Source of the DNA: Chitinophagaceae bacterium
Lineage (GTDB): Bacteria > Bacteroidota > Bacteroidia > Chitinophagales > Chitinophagaceae
Length of the DNA: 7,431 nt
Direction: 5' to 3'
Assembly: GCA_003132765.1 (NCBI GenBank)
Contig: PKYU01000529.1
Span: forward strand, 8,061 to 15,491
Shown: one piece after another, positions 1 through 7,127 of the stretch
Layout: the number at the start of each line of letters is the position of its first letter
Numbering within the stretch: position 1 is the stretch's first letter
Program-made: the position numbers and the translations under genes
Notes under the pieces: generated by a model
Told to the model about the DNA's origin: nothing
Databases searched by the model: none
What the model saw: the letters and a program-made list of their open reading frames with translations, nothing else

Positions 1-391
1 CAAATATTTCGGATAATATTTTGTAATAACAAACGGAATAAAAACTCCGGGTTGAAAGAATTGCATAATCCAAACTATTATTCCGTTTATGTTTCTTAAG
101 GATCAGGAATTCATTGATTTTACCCATTATCTGGTTAAGTCTTCTATTGAAAAAATGGTCATTCCTGAAACAAGACCCTGAAGCATATATATAACTTATT
201 TTTTCAAAAATTCCGGTTGGTTTAAAATCAGGATGGTCCTTGATATTAAGATACCCATTTCTGCATATTACTGTAACTTCATTCTCTTCAAGGATAAGGC
301 TTTTAGAGATTAATATTAATCTTTGAACTTCAGCGAATCCAAATGGGAAAGTAGAATATCCTAAAAATACAATTGATTTCTTCTTCTTCAT
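1..391 (-). CDS. Glycosyltransferase, GT-B fold (GT4-like), N-terminal part only
   Basis: This is an open frame of 130 codons that starts with ATG at 391 and runs off the left edge without a stop. The N-terminus has a short basic stretch (MKKKK) and then a first Rossmann strand and glycine loop, IVFLGYSTFPFGFAEVQR (residues 7-24). A helix follows, then a second strand, EVTVICRNG (about 40-48). This is the usual opening of GT-B glycosyltransferases that modify surface polysaccharides: a first strand, a P-x-G loop that meets the acceptor, and a VTVICR-type strand. The donor-binding C-terminal domain lies outside the window, so sugar specificity and intactness cannot be judged. It has the same orientation as the upstream genes but is separated from them by 487 bases that contain a decayed gene and a candidate promoter, so it may begin its own transcription unit. 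The start is well placed, seven residues before the first strand. No Shine-Dalgarno sequence is seen. Confidence 0.8.
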   Translation of the reverse strand, partial: MKKKKSIVFLGYSTFPFGFAEVQRLILISKSLILEENEVTVICRNGYLNIKDHPDFKPTGIFEKISYIYASGSCFRNDHFFNRRLNQIMGKINEFLILKKHKRNNSLDYAILSTRSFYSVCYYKILSEIF

Positions 392-586
392 TAAACTTTA
401 ATTAACCAAGACCATGTTGATGGAGCGTACGTTCATCCTTAACCTCAGCATATGGTTTTAGTTGTAAAACGGTAAATTAATTGAAATTTTCTGTAAAGAC
501 CTTTTGGCGGAATTAGTTCCAAAATTATGCTCCATTTTAAAGGGGACAATTACCTAAATTGGCAAATATTACCTTGTAAATCCATA
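392..586. other. Gene-free spacer, no recognisable coding content
   Basis: These bases lie between the end of the decayed acetyltransferase and the start of the left-edge glycosyltransferase. Only very short frames occur, for example a 25-codon minus-strand frame at 458-535, and none resembles a protein I know. The single supportable element is the promoter candidate at 520-549. An 82-codon plus-strand frame (527-775) crosses into the pseudogene but looks like a chance opposite-strand frame. The spacer may be further debris of the decayed gene or a long 5' leader of the downstream glycosyltransferase. Confidence 0.5.
520..549 (-). promoter_or_regulatory. Candidate Bacteroidota promoter (TTG-N19-TAATTTTG)
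   Basis: On the minus strand, TTG (complement of 547-549) is followed after 19 bases by TAATTTTG (complement of 520-527). This matches the Bacteroidota vegetative sigma consensus, TTG or TTTG near -33 and TAnnTTTG near -7, in both sequence and spacing. Transcription would start near 513 and leave about 120 bases of leader before the glycosyltransferase start at 391. In AT-rich DNA such matches can arise by chance. The location, directly before a gene that follows a long operon break, makes it plausible but not proven. Confidence 0.35.
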
Positions 587-830
587 TTAAATCTTTCTCA
601 ACACTTTGAATGGATTCCCGCCAGCTACAACAATTACATGAATATTTTTCCACCAATAATCACGTTAATTAAGTTATTAGAGCTTACTCGAATCGAATCC
701 ATCCTATATCCAATATTATTAAAGGTTTCTGTAAGCGATTACTTGGTTCCAGGAGCAAGCCACTTTCATTCATAATGCAATTAGCTCTGCAAAGGATTAT
801 TTTGAAACCCTTCAAGCAGAATTGCTTCAT
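587..830 (-). pseudogene. Decayed hexapeptide-repeat acetyltransferase remnant
   Basis: Three reading-frame pieces on the minus strand line up in order with the C-terminal half of left-handed beta-helix (LbH) acetyltransferases of the maltose/galactoside O-acetyltransferase type. A 48-codon piece starting at 830 includes NCIMNE and then KPLIILDIGWIRFE (about 687-728), which resembles the family pattern KP-I-IGD-VWIG. A stop interrupts at 684-686 and the same frame resumes with ALIT. A second frame gives NVIIGGK, which corresponds to the family's VIGAGSVV segment. A third frame gives KNIHVIVVAGGNPFKVLRKI and a stop at 587-589, a close match to the typical ending KDIP-NVIVAGNPAKVIRKI. Internal stops plus at least two frame changes in about 240 bases show that no full enzyme is made; intact relatives have about 150-220 residues. 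The gene presumably once acetylated a sugar of the local polysaccharide. The C-terminal piece is the strongest evidence and the upstream piece is weaker. Confidence 0.55.
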
Positions 831-878
831 TAATCATTTTCTGAAACTACAGTCATTTCCGAAAAATGATAATATAGC

Positions 879-2132
879 TTAAATAATAGAGGCATAGATT
901 TGAAGCAGATCATTGATAATTTTTTGAGGATCATGTCTGGCAGTAGCTCTCTGCCTCGCGCTTATGGCAAGCTTTGTTGCATATTCAATATTTTCAAGTA
1001 ATTCGATAATAGCGCCCGATAAGGCATAAGGATCTCCATCCTGAACTAATAGACCTTCTATTTTATCTGACAAAATACTCGGAATTCCACCAGCATATGT
1101 GGCGATTACGGGCATTCCAAGTAGCATAGCTTCGCAAACAGAATTGGGACTATTATCAATGTGAGATGGGTGGACAAATAAATCCGCATCTAACATATTC
1201 TTAATAAGCTCTTCTTCATCTAAAGGACCTAACAATTTAATGTTGACGTCTCTAAATTTAGATTTATATTTTCGCTCGGTAAGATAAGCAATTTCATCTC
1301 CATCTCTGATTCCTGCTATTTTCCAATGAATACTATAATCCGGAAAATTTTTCTGCAGTATCTTTTTACATTCGAAAATAGTTTCCAAACCCTTAAAAAT
1401 ATTTTTACTTATAACTGAAATGATATTTAGGTTGCTTTTTTTTGTTATAGGTTGCCACTTATGAATGTAAAATCCAGACCGTAAAATTTCGTCGCAATGA
1501 TAATATTTGGAGCCTCGTGACAATATGGATGATAATCTTCTATCCCAATCAGTTCGGCCCATAAAGAATTTACACTCTTTGAATATTTTTCTTTCACGTT
1601 CCGCAGATTTTTTGGCAATGATATAATCATGATAAAGTCCTCCACCTTTCAACAATATTTTTTTATTTGAATATCTTAATAGATAATAGGGAGTAAAACC
1701 AGTAAACCATTTTAGATTGTTCACAGTTAAGTTTCCTTGAAAATGGATTATGCAAGGAATTGAAATTTTAGGGATAATTAATCCAAAATCACTTTCTGTT
1801 CCAAAAATATTAATAAGATCAGGTTTAAACTCATCAATAATATCCAAATAGGATTGAATATCCATTTCATTTTTTATCCGATGGGTCCAACGGAAAACCA
1901 CTTTCCTGAATTTGCTTACAGGCAATTTATTGTTTACAGGATAATATTTAGTATTATTAATGGTAAATGGCTTAATATCTATGTTATTTAAATGGAAGGA
2001 TATTCCTAAATGAACAGAAGGGACCTTAGTTAACTCACTTTCTAGTGACTCAATCCATGATCCTCCTACTCCTTTTTTTTCTAAATAACTTGATCCCAAA
2101 GATGGGGTATTAGTAAACCATAATACTCTCAT
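879..2132 (-). CDS. Glycosyltransferase family 4 (GT-B, retaining)
   Basis: This 417-residue cytoplasmic or membrane-associated glycosyltransferase probably moves a sugar from a nucleotide donor onto the growing repeat unit. The N-domain opens with MRVLWFTNTPS and a GVGGSW loop (about 21-26), which stands where GT4 enzymes carry their glycine-rich acceptor loop. The linker has GRTDWDRR (192-199), a pattern common in GT4 enzymes. The donor domain shows FKG (247-249), KLLGPLDEEEL (about 299-309) and the DX7E form of the retaining-GT motif, D326 to E334 in HPSHIDNSPNSVCEAMLLG. This is followed by PVIAT-AGGIPSIL (341-354), where the sugar and diphosphate would bind. Length is normal for the family. 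It starts one base after the stop of the GT2 gene (TGA-A-ATG), so translation of the two is probably coupled. It is the last intact gene of the row, and no convincing terminator follows it. The sugar and linkage cannot be read from sequence. Confidence 0.95.
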   Translation of the reverse strand: MRVLWFTNTPSLGSSYLEKKGVGGSWIESLESELTKVPSVHLGISFHLNNIDIKPFTINNTKYYPVNNKLPVSKFRKVVFRWTHRIKNEMDIQSYLDIIDEFKPDLINIFGTESDFGLIIPKISIPCIIHFQGNLTVNNLKWFTGFTPYYLLRYSNKKILLKGGGLYHDYIIAKKSAERERKIFKECKFFMGRTDWDRRLSSILSRGSKYYHCDEILRSGFYIHKWQPITKKSNLNIISVISKNIFKGLETIFECKKILQKNFPDYSIHWKIAGIRDGDEIAYLTERKYKSKFRDVNIKLLGPLDEEELIKNMLDADLFVHPSHIDNSPNSVCEAMLLGMPVIATYAGGIPSILSDKIEGLLVQDGDPYALSGAIIELLENIEYATKLAISARQRATARHDPQKIINDLLQIYASII

Positions 2133-2133
2133 T

Positions 2134-3189
2134 TCAATTTATATTTGAATTAGATTTTCTCAGTCTCTTAGGGATATTTTTAATCCGGGACAATTGAAAA
2201 ATGAATTGATCCAAAGGGTCACCTACTTTTAAAAAGAAACTCTTTATTGAGTATTTTTTAGAATTAAGTAATATTTCTATATCATCTGTTCTTCTAATTC
2301 TTGCCTTAACCACACCGGTATTAATATCGCTGATCATTTTTATCGCTTGTGCTGGATGTTGTCCGCGAAATCTCTTGAGCCAGCTGGGATACAGGTAAAG
2401 ATTATGCACCCTATAAGGATTTCCTATTCTAAAAAAATTATTTTCAGCCCAATCAGTTATTCCAGAGCAATCGTCTGGCTTTTCATTCTGATAAACTTTT
2501 ACCTTCTGTTCCACCTGCCATGGAAATAATAAGGAATAATGGTACATGAAAATTTTCTTCCTGAGCATTTCTTTGCCTGAAATCCAGTGTTTTTGCCTTA
2601 GATCAATTCCATTTTCGTCTAATACTGTCGGGGGTTCATGTGTTAAGTATTTATAATTTTTTGACCATTTAAAAAGTCTGTGATAATACTTTTCTCCCCT
2701 TCTTAGTGCCCACGAATCAGAGACATAGTTAATATCTCCCCAAAAAGTATGAGTGGGAAAAGTAACAGAAGTTATTGAAGGCTCATTCTGAAGCAATCTG
2801 ATTATTCTTTCCATATCTTCCTCCCTGTAAAATTCATCGATATCAATTTGCCAGAGGTAATCACCAGTCGCTCTTTCTGCATAAGCTCTGGATTGCGGAG
2901 TTCTGTCGTTCCCTAATTCATCTTTCTTTGGCCAAAAGCCATCCCGTACTACAATTGTTAGTTTGTTTTCAGTATCTTCTTCTGCTTTGAATTTATGCAG
3001 ACTTTCCAAGGTTCCGTCAATCGAATGCCCATCGGGAGTACATACAGATTTAGTATCTTCATGCCCACCCTCCACAACTATTATTTCATGTGCATAAGGA
3101 TATAGGGAGCGAAGACAATATCTGGTGAAAGGTTCACCATTGAGCACGATTATGCCAAATGTGATTTTTGGAAATTTACTATTTTCCAT
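2134..3189 (-). CDS. Glycosyltransferase family 2 (GT-A)
   Basis: This is a 351-residue GT-A type glycosyltransferase, expected to be inverting and metal-dependent. Numbered from the ATG at 3189, it begins with the first strand ITFGIIVLNGEPF and continues with EIIVVEGG and then SIDGT (56-60), the counterpart of the family's S-x-DGT nucleotide-binding loop. SRAYAERATGDYLWQIDIDEFY (about 100-121) carries the DxD-like metal and donor site in DIDEFY. A conserved-looking second half follows (HEPPT, then MYHYSLLFPWQVEQK), a layout I associate with a GT2 subgroup in Bacteroidota surface-polysaccharide loci. No membrane segments are seen. The frame stays open upstream to a GTG at 3222, which would add 11 residues. 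I prefer the ATG because it places the first strand at the usual distance; neither start has a Shine-Dalgarno sequence. The stop lies one base before the GT4 start. The donor sugar is unknown. Confidence 0.92.
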   Translation of the reverse strand: MENSKFPKITFGIIVLNGEPFTRYCLRSLYPYAHEIIVVEGGHEDTKSVCTPDGHSIDGTLESLHKFKAEEDTENKLTIVVRDGFWPKKDELGNDRTPQSRAYAERATGDYLWQIDIDEFYREEDMERIIRLLQNEPSITSVTFPTHTFWGDINYVSDSWALRRGEKYYHRLFKWSKNYKYLTHEPPTVLDENGIDLRQKHWISGKEMLRKKIFMYHYSLLFPWQVEQKVKVYQNEKPDDCSGITDWAENNFFRIGNPYRVHNLYLYPSWLKRFRGQHPAQAIKMISDINTGVVKARIRRTDDIEILLNSKKYSIKSFFLKVGDPLDQFIFQLSRIKNIPKRLRKSNSNIN

Positions 3190-3248
3190 AATATTTATTC
3201 TATTTCTGACTGCTTGTTCCACGCATTTAAAATCTGGTAATCAAAATA

Positions 3249-4298
3249 TCATTGCTGGATTTTAGCCTTACTACTACTCCTATTCATGAGATAAGCCATT
3301 TGATTTCTCATGCCAAAATATAGGCCATCAGGGAAATAATCAAGACGGCAGAAGCTCCCGAACCTGGAAATATTACCTGGTTTTGTCATAAATCTGTTCA
3401 GGCAAACAAGATTTTCCTGGACAAATGGCAAAAAATTTACCTTTTGCTTTGTTGTAAATGCAAAACGAAATCCTTCTTCTTCTGTTGCTTCCAAAACGTG
3501 GTCATTAAAATTTCCATTAGGAAAAGCTGTGGTAATTGGGAGAGTTCCAGTCAAATCAAAAATAATTTTATTAGATATCCTAAATTCCTCTATTATTTCT
3601 TCTTTTGTATATTTTGTCAGGATTGCATGATTGTGTGTATGATTACCAAATGATACTAAGGGACTTTTTGAATTACTCTTCACTTCATTTTCGTTGAATG
3701 GTCTGTCTATATCCGACCATGGCTTGAAAGCCTCTATGGCAAAATTTTTTAAAATGTAATTTTCTATAAGGCGAAATTTAAGGCCCTTCAGATATTCTTG
3801 TTCATTTCTAATTGTATTAATATTCTTTCCTTGCTTCATTCTATATTTATAGATGATATCCCACCAATAGGACCTATTTTCAACTATAAATTTTGTAGAG
3901 ATAAAAAAAACGGAAGGAATCTGATATTTTCGAAGTATATCTATTGCTAGATAATTATTAAAATATCCATCATCAAATGTTATCATTGCATAAGGCTGCT
4001 CTTTATTTAGTCCTCCAGTTATATCTTCAGGAGAAATGAATTTATATTTATGATTTAGAAAATAATCAATAAGTTCTTCAAATTGGCAGGCAAGCATATT
4101 ATTTTGAGGATCAATATGATTTAAAGCCTTCTGTTTCTCTGACTCAAAAAGGCCATGAAAAGTAAACACCAATAATCTCCCATTTTCCTTTCTAAATTTC
4201 AAAATAAGAGGATTTATAAAAAATCCTAGTTTTTCAATCAATCCAGGAATATTATTATCAAATACATCTCTAAGCATAAGTTGGAAAGCTTGGTCCAT
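3249..4298 (-). CDS. Polysaccharide deacetylase (NodB-like, carbohydrate esterase 4)
   Basis: This 349-residue enzyme of the NodB/CE4 family would use a metal ion to remove an acetyl group from a sugar, most often an N-acetyl of a hexosamine. A short strand with a histidine, LLVFTFHGLF (42-51), corresponds to the YHR-V segment found before the catalytic core in many relatives. Motif 1 is TFDDGY (107-112), with D109 the likely base and D110 a metal ligand. Motif 2 is NHTHNH (219-224), with H220 and H224 as metal ligands. Motif 3 is AFPNGNF (258-264), where the usual aromatic after proline is N261. About 105 residues separate motifs 1 and 2 and include the YWWDIIYKY helix (144-152), an insertion seen in deacetylases of O-antigen-type clusters. 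I see no signal peptide or membrane segment, so it probably acts in the cytoplasm on a lipid-linked or nucleotide-linked sugar. It lies between the polymerase-like gene and the GT2 gene. Confidence 0.93.
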   Translation of the reverse strand: MDQAFQLMLRDVFDNNIPGLIEKLGFFINPLILKFRKENGRLLVFTFHGLFESEKQKALNHIDPQNNMLACQFEELIDYFLNHKYKFISPEDITGGLNKEQPYAMITFDDGYFNNYLAIDILRKYQIPSVFFISTKFIVENRSYWWDIIYKYRMKQGKNINTIRNEQEYLKGLKFRLIENYILKNFAIEAFKPWSDIDRPFNENEVKSNSKSPLVSFGNHTHNHAILTKYTKEEIIEEFRISNKIIFDLTGTLPITTAFPNGNFNDHVLEATEEEGFRFAFTTKQKVNFLPFVQENLVCLNRFMTKPGNISRFGSFCRLDYFPDGLYFGMRNQMAYLMNRSSSKAKIQQ

Positions 4299-4382
4299 TT
4301 ATAATTATTAATAGTCTCTTCATATTCTTGAACAATATCAGTTTAGAATTATTCGAAATAAATTCCACATTATCAGGAATAA

Positions 4383-5744
4383 TTAATTGAAGGCTAAATC
4401 GGCTTTTTTCCTAAATCCTAATGCAGCCGATAGCATGGCAAAATACCATAATCCAATAGTAAATCCATGTCCTGATAAGAACGTCCAGGATACAAAACTC
4501 TCAATGGTTTGAGAAAAAATATACAATAAAAACAATAACGCCAGGTTAGAAAGTATCCCTTCTGAATTAAAATAAGAAGTTAAAGCGCGAATAATTGAAA
4601 TGATATAAAGTATTGCAAAAAGAATCGCTCCAACTAAGCCCCATCTGAAAATCACCCCTGTCCACACCATATCTGCAGTAGTCCCGTTCATATCGGTGAA
4701 TATGGGTACTTGCTTTTCTGTTACAGATCCCATTCCAAATATTTTACTGGTCTCATCCATTTGAGAAAATATGCTTTCAAAATTCATCCACCTGAATTCA
4801 AGGTCATTCGGATCTTGTGAAGAAGATTGGGAGGATTTAATTTCTGAGAACCTTCCTAAAAAGTATTCGGTACCTGTTGGAAATATTTTTGATAATAATA
4901 AGAAAATTAATATCCCCCCTAAAATGAAAATCGAAACATTCTTCAAAACCAATTCAATTTTTCTTTTTTTTATTCCGGTTAACATATAATAAAGCAAAAA
5001 AAGAAAAACTATTATTAATAAATAACTTCTTGTATAAGTAAAAAAAATTGCTAATAAATTGACGCTTAATAGTATTATAGAATAGAATGGTTTTTTTTCT
5101 TTAAAAACCAATAAGAATGCGATAGAAAAAAGGAAGAAAGGAGGCATAAAATAAAAAGCTCGAAAAATATCTTTGCCCTGAAACTCATCTCTTACACCTG
5201 CTGTATCCTCGTAGATGTTAACATGTAATCCCTGATTTAGTAAATATAAAAATGATGCAATGCCATTAATCACTACCAGGCTAAATAGAAATTTGACCAA
5301 TACATCCGGATCATTTTCCGAAGTCCAATTTCTGATAATGAAATAACTGGCAAAAATCGAAATCTGTGTAAAAAATTCTTCAAATACATTAGTAATATCT
5401 ATATAATTTATAGATGCCATTATAAATCCGGAAAATGAAAGGATCGACAGACCGATTATACAATAATCAAGAATGCCCAATTTTCCCGAATTTAGGAGAA
5501 AACCTACCTCTTTATTCTTGCGAATAATTTTGGACAAAACCCATAGAACAACAAGCCAAATAAACAAGATTTCCGGGCCTAGGTTATTAGGAATATGAAA
5601 AAGTTTAGCTTGGTTAAAAAAAACAGAATCATCCATAAATATGAGAAAAGGAATGCCTAAAAGATAAATAGGCTCCTTTATCCCTTTTACAACAAAAAAT
5701 GAGGCTAATAAGTAGGGTAATAGAAGTCGGAAAAGGTGTATCAT
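4383..5744 (-). CDS. Wzy/O-antigen-ligase-like polytopic membrane protein
   Basis: This 453-residue inner-membrane protein has about 11-13 hydrophobic segments, for example near 57-74, 92-112, 122-139, 148-168, 197-215, 219-237, 238-257, 268-287, 361-386, 398-420 and 425-445. One large hydrophilic loop (about 288-360) probably faces the periplasm. The layout is that of the O-antigen polymerase/ligase superfamily (Wzy, WaaL and relatives). Two local features agree: TYTRSYLL (236-243) before the loop resembles the family's T-S/T-R-G/S-x-LL signature. EFRWMNFESIF (316-326) followed by KIFGMGS (334-340) resembles the R-x-x-x-W...P-x-x-G-x-G segment that starts the loop. It would join undecaprenyl-linked repeats into polymer, or transfer polymer to an acceptor. 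As the only such gene among glycosyltransferases it is more likely a polymerase, but sequence alone cannot separate the two. Such proteins diverge strongly, so a specific name is not justified. Confidence 0.8.
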   Translation of the reverse strand: MIHLFRLLLPYLLASFFVVKGIKEPIYLLGIPFLIFMDDSVFFNQAKLFHIPNNLGPEILFIWLVVLWVLSKIIRKNKEVGFLLNSGKLGILDYCIIGLSILSFSGFIMASINYIDITNVFEEFFTQISIFASYFIIRNWTSENDPDVLVKFLFSLVVINGIASFLYLLNQGLHVNIYEDTAGVRDEFQGKDIFRAFYFMPPFFLFSIAFLLVFKEKKPFYSIILLSVNLLAIFFTYTRSYLLIIVFLFLLYYMLTGIKKRKIELVLKNVSIFILGGILIFLLLSKIFPTGTEYFLGRFSEIKSSQSSSQDPNDLEFRWMNFESIFSQMDETSKIFGMGSVTEKQVPIFTDMNGTTADMVWTGVIFRWGLVGAILFAILYIISIIRALTSYFNSEGILSNLALLFLLYIFSQTIESFVSWTFLSGHGFTIGLWYFAMLSAALGFRKKADLAFN

Positions 5745-5776
5745 GGTCTATAAATAAGAATGTATTGACTTACTAT

Positions 5777-6967
5777 TTAGTCATTTGCTGTAAAAGCATT
5801 AGTAATTACTTGTTTAAACCGTTTAGGATTATTCAATTTCATATATTCCATAATTGAACTTTTAAAGAAGTCGATTGGTAATTTTTTAAACTCCTTGAAT
5901 TTTTCAAATAACGTATTAGGATCATCATTATATGTGAGGCCTAATTTATATTCTTTTACCAGGTACCCCATTATCCCTACATCAGGAACTAGAACAGGAA
6001 TGCCATAATTCAAAGCCTGAAGCATAACACCACTTGATCCGTAAAAATTACGATAAGGCAATATTAAACGATCAACAGATTTAAAAAAATATTCTATACA
6101 CAAGGGATCTGATATATACTCATTGGTCTCAAATAATCTTCCACTTACTTGTAGAAAAGTCTTTAATTCACTTAAATAAATGTCAAAGTTTTCTTTTTCA
6201 TTATATAAACCACAATGGACAAAGCAGGCATCATACTCAATAGCCATCTTTATGAGGCGGTCATAACCTCTTCTTTTAGCAGCTGTACCAAAATAGAAGA
6301 AAATAAATCTATCCTTATTATTTTCTTTAAAACGATTTAACTTTTCAATCCAAATCCGTTGATCCTTGTTTTCATCTTTAATCAGTATATCTGCATAACT
6401 CTGGAATACATCTGGCAGGAATTGAGAATTGGAATGACGAGAAACAAAATATTCGTCGAGGTACATTGCACAATCCAATAATCGAAATCGTTTTAAGAGA
6501 TATTCATGAAACAAATAATCATCTGCTTTCCATACTGAGGGTAATCGTTTAATGTATCTTAGCTTATTCAAAAAATTCAGCTTCTCATAAAAATAAAAAG
6601 GTCGAAAAAAAATTCCAATAGTTCTACCTCGCAATTTTATTTTGTTAAATATTTGTGAATTAAATAACTGAATATGATTATCAGCTTCCGCAAAAATAGT
6701 CAGATCTGCATTACAAGTATCTTGTAGGTCAATGAATTCTCTTTTTGAAATATTTGAACCATCTTTTACATAAATACTTGTATCAATAAATGTTATAGAA
6801 TTATCTTCCCTAAGTTTGTTAAGGTAAGTTGAATTAACAATCTCTTCCTTAAGATTACCGGCAACAAAAATTTTAAAGCCCAATTCATTAAGAATATGAG
6901 CATAGATGTATACATGAACCTGCCTGTGACCATCAAAACTATTAGATAAGATCAAGCTATTGGGCAT
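5777..6967 (-). CDS. Glycosyltransferase, GT-B fold (GT4-like), variant active site
   Basis: This 396-residue protein has GT-B architecture. The N-domain begins MPNSLILSNSFDGHRQVHV, a first strand followed by a loop with H14, R15 and H18, and continues with FKIFVAGN (31-38). The C-domain begins with FIFFYFGTAAKRRGYDRL (221-238), the usual GT4 strand, glycine and K/R-rich phosphate-binding loop. It then has LILPYRNFYGSSGVMLQALNYG (about 301-322) and IPVLVPDVGIMGYLV (323-337), the donor-binding half. In the retaining-GT EX7E motif the second glutamate is usually the residue before ALxxGxPV, and here it is Q317 (codon 6017-6019). Otherwise the fold signature is complete and the length normal, so this is probably a functional variant. 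It is the first gene of the row. The ATG at 6967 directly precedes the first strand and no Shine-Dalgarno sequence is seen. Substrate is unknown. Confidence 0.88.
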   Translation of the reverse strand: MPNSLILSNSFDGHRQVHVYIYAHILNELGFKIFVAGNLKEEIVNSTYLNKLREDNSITFIDTSIYVKDGSNISKREFIDLQDTCNADLTIFAEADNHIQLFNSQIFNKIKLRGRTIGIFFRPFYFYEKLNFLNKLRYIKRLPSVWKADDYLFHEYLLKRFRLLDCAMYLDEYFVSRHSNSQFLPDVFQSYADILIKDENKDQRIWIEKLNRFKENNKDRFIFFYFGTAAKRRGYDRLIKMAIEYDACFVHCGLYNEKENFDIYLSELKTFLQVSGRLFETNEYISDPLCIEYFFKSVDRLILPYRNFYGSSGVMLQALNYGIPVLVPDVGIMGYLVKEYKLGLTYNDDPNTLFEKFKEFKKLPIDFFKSSIMEYMKLNNPKRFKQVITNAFTAND

Positions 6968-7041
6968 TTGTGAAATTTGTTAATGAAATAAACTCTTGCA
7001 AAACCTTCTTATTATTTTTTGTAAACTGCAATAATTAATAG

Positions 7042-7063
7042 TTATAGTATTAATTATAGTATT
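7042..7063. repeat. Short tandem repeat, 10-bp unit at 12-bp spacing
   Basis: The sequence ttatagtatt occurs at 7042-7051 and again at 7054-7063, separated by aa. It lies in the 160-base leader between the insertion sequence end and the first glycosyltransferase start. A 12-base spacing is close to one DNA helical turn, so both copies would face roughly the same side and could form a protein-binding site. On the minus strand the repeat also contains a TATAAT. In such AT-rich DNA chance is a real alternative. Confidence 0.3.
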
Positions 7064-7127
7064 TCAAAAAATTACAGCCACCAATTCTGCATTTGATTCT
7101 ATTTAAATAATGCATAAACTTTAATTA

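Noticed and set aside
458..535. 25-codon minus-strand frame starting at 535
   Set aside because: It is too short and without similarity to anything I know. Its start overlaps the promoter candidate and lies upstream of that promoter's predicted transcription start.
527..775. 82-codon plus-strand open frame in the gap between two glycosyltransferase genes
   Set aside because: It runs antisense to the decayed acetyltransferase and in codon register with the VIVVAGGNPFKVLRKI piece, so it is explained as its opposite-strand shadow. The protein has no recognisable motif.
853..869. Possible terminator hairpin after the GT4 gene (tcattt / aaatga, 5-base loop)
   Set aside because: The stem is only six AT-rich pairs and no T-run follows it on the minus strand, so it is not a convincing terminator.
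1445..1645. 66-codon minus-strand open frame inside the GT4 gene
   Set aside because: It lies wholly inside a well-supported gene in another frame and shows no family features.
2347..2529. 60-codon plus-strand open frame opposite the GT2 gene
   Set aside because: It is antisense to a gene with clear GT2 motifs and has no motif of its own.
3444..3653. 69-codon plus-strand open frame rich in cysteine, opposite the deacetylase gene
   Set aside because: The cysteines arise from reading the antisense of lysine-, glutamate- and threonine-rich codons; the deacetylase frame carries the catalytic motifs.
4771..4989. 72-codon plus-strand open frame opposite the Wzy-like gene
   Set aside because: It is antisense to the membrane protein and has no independent support.
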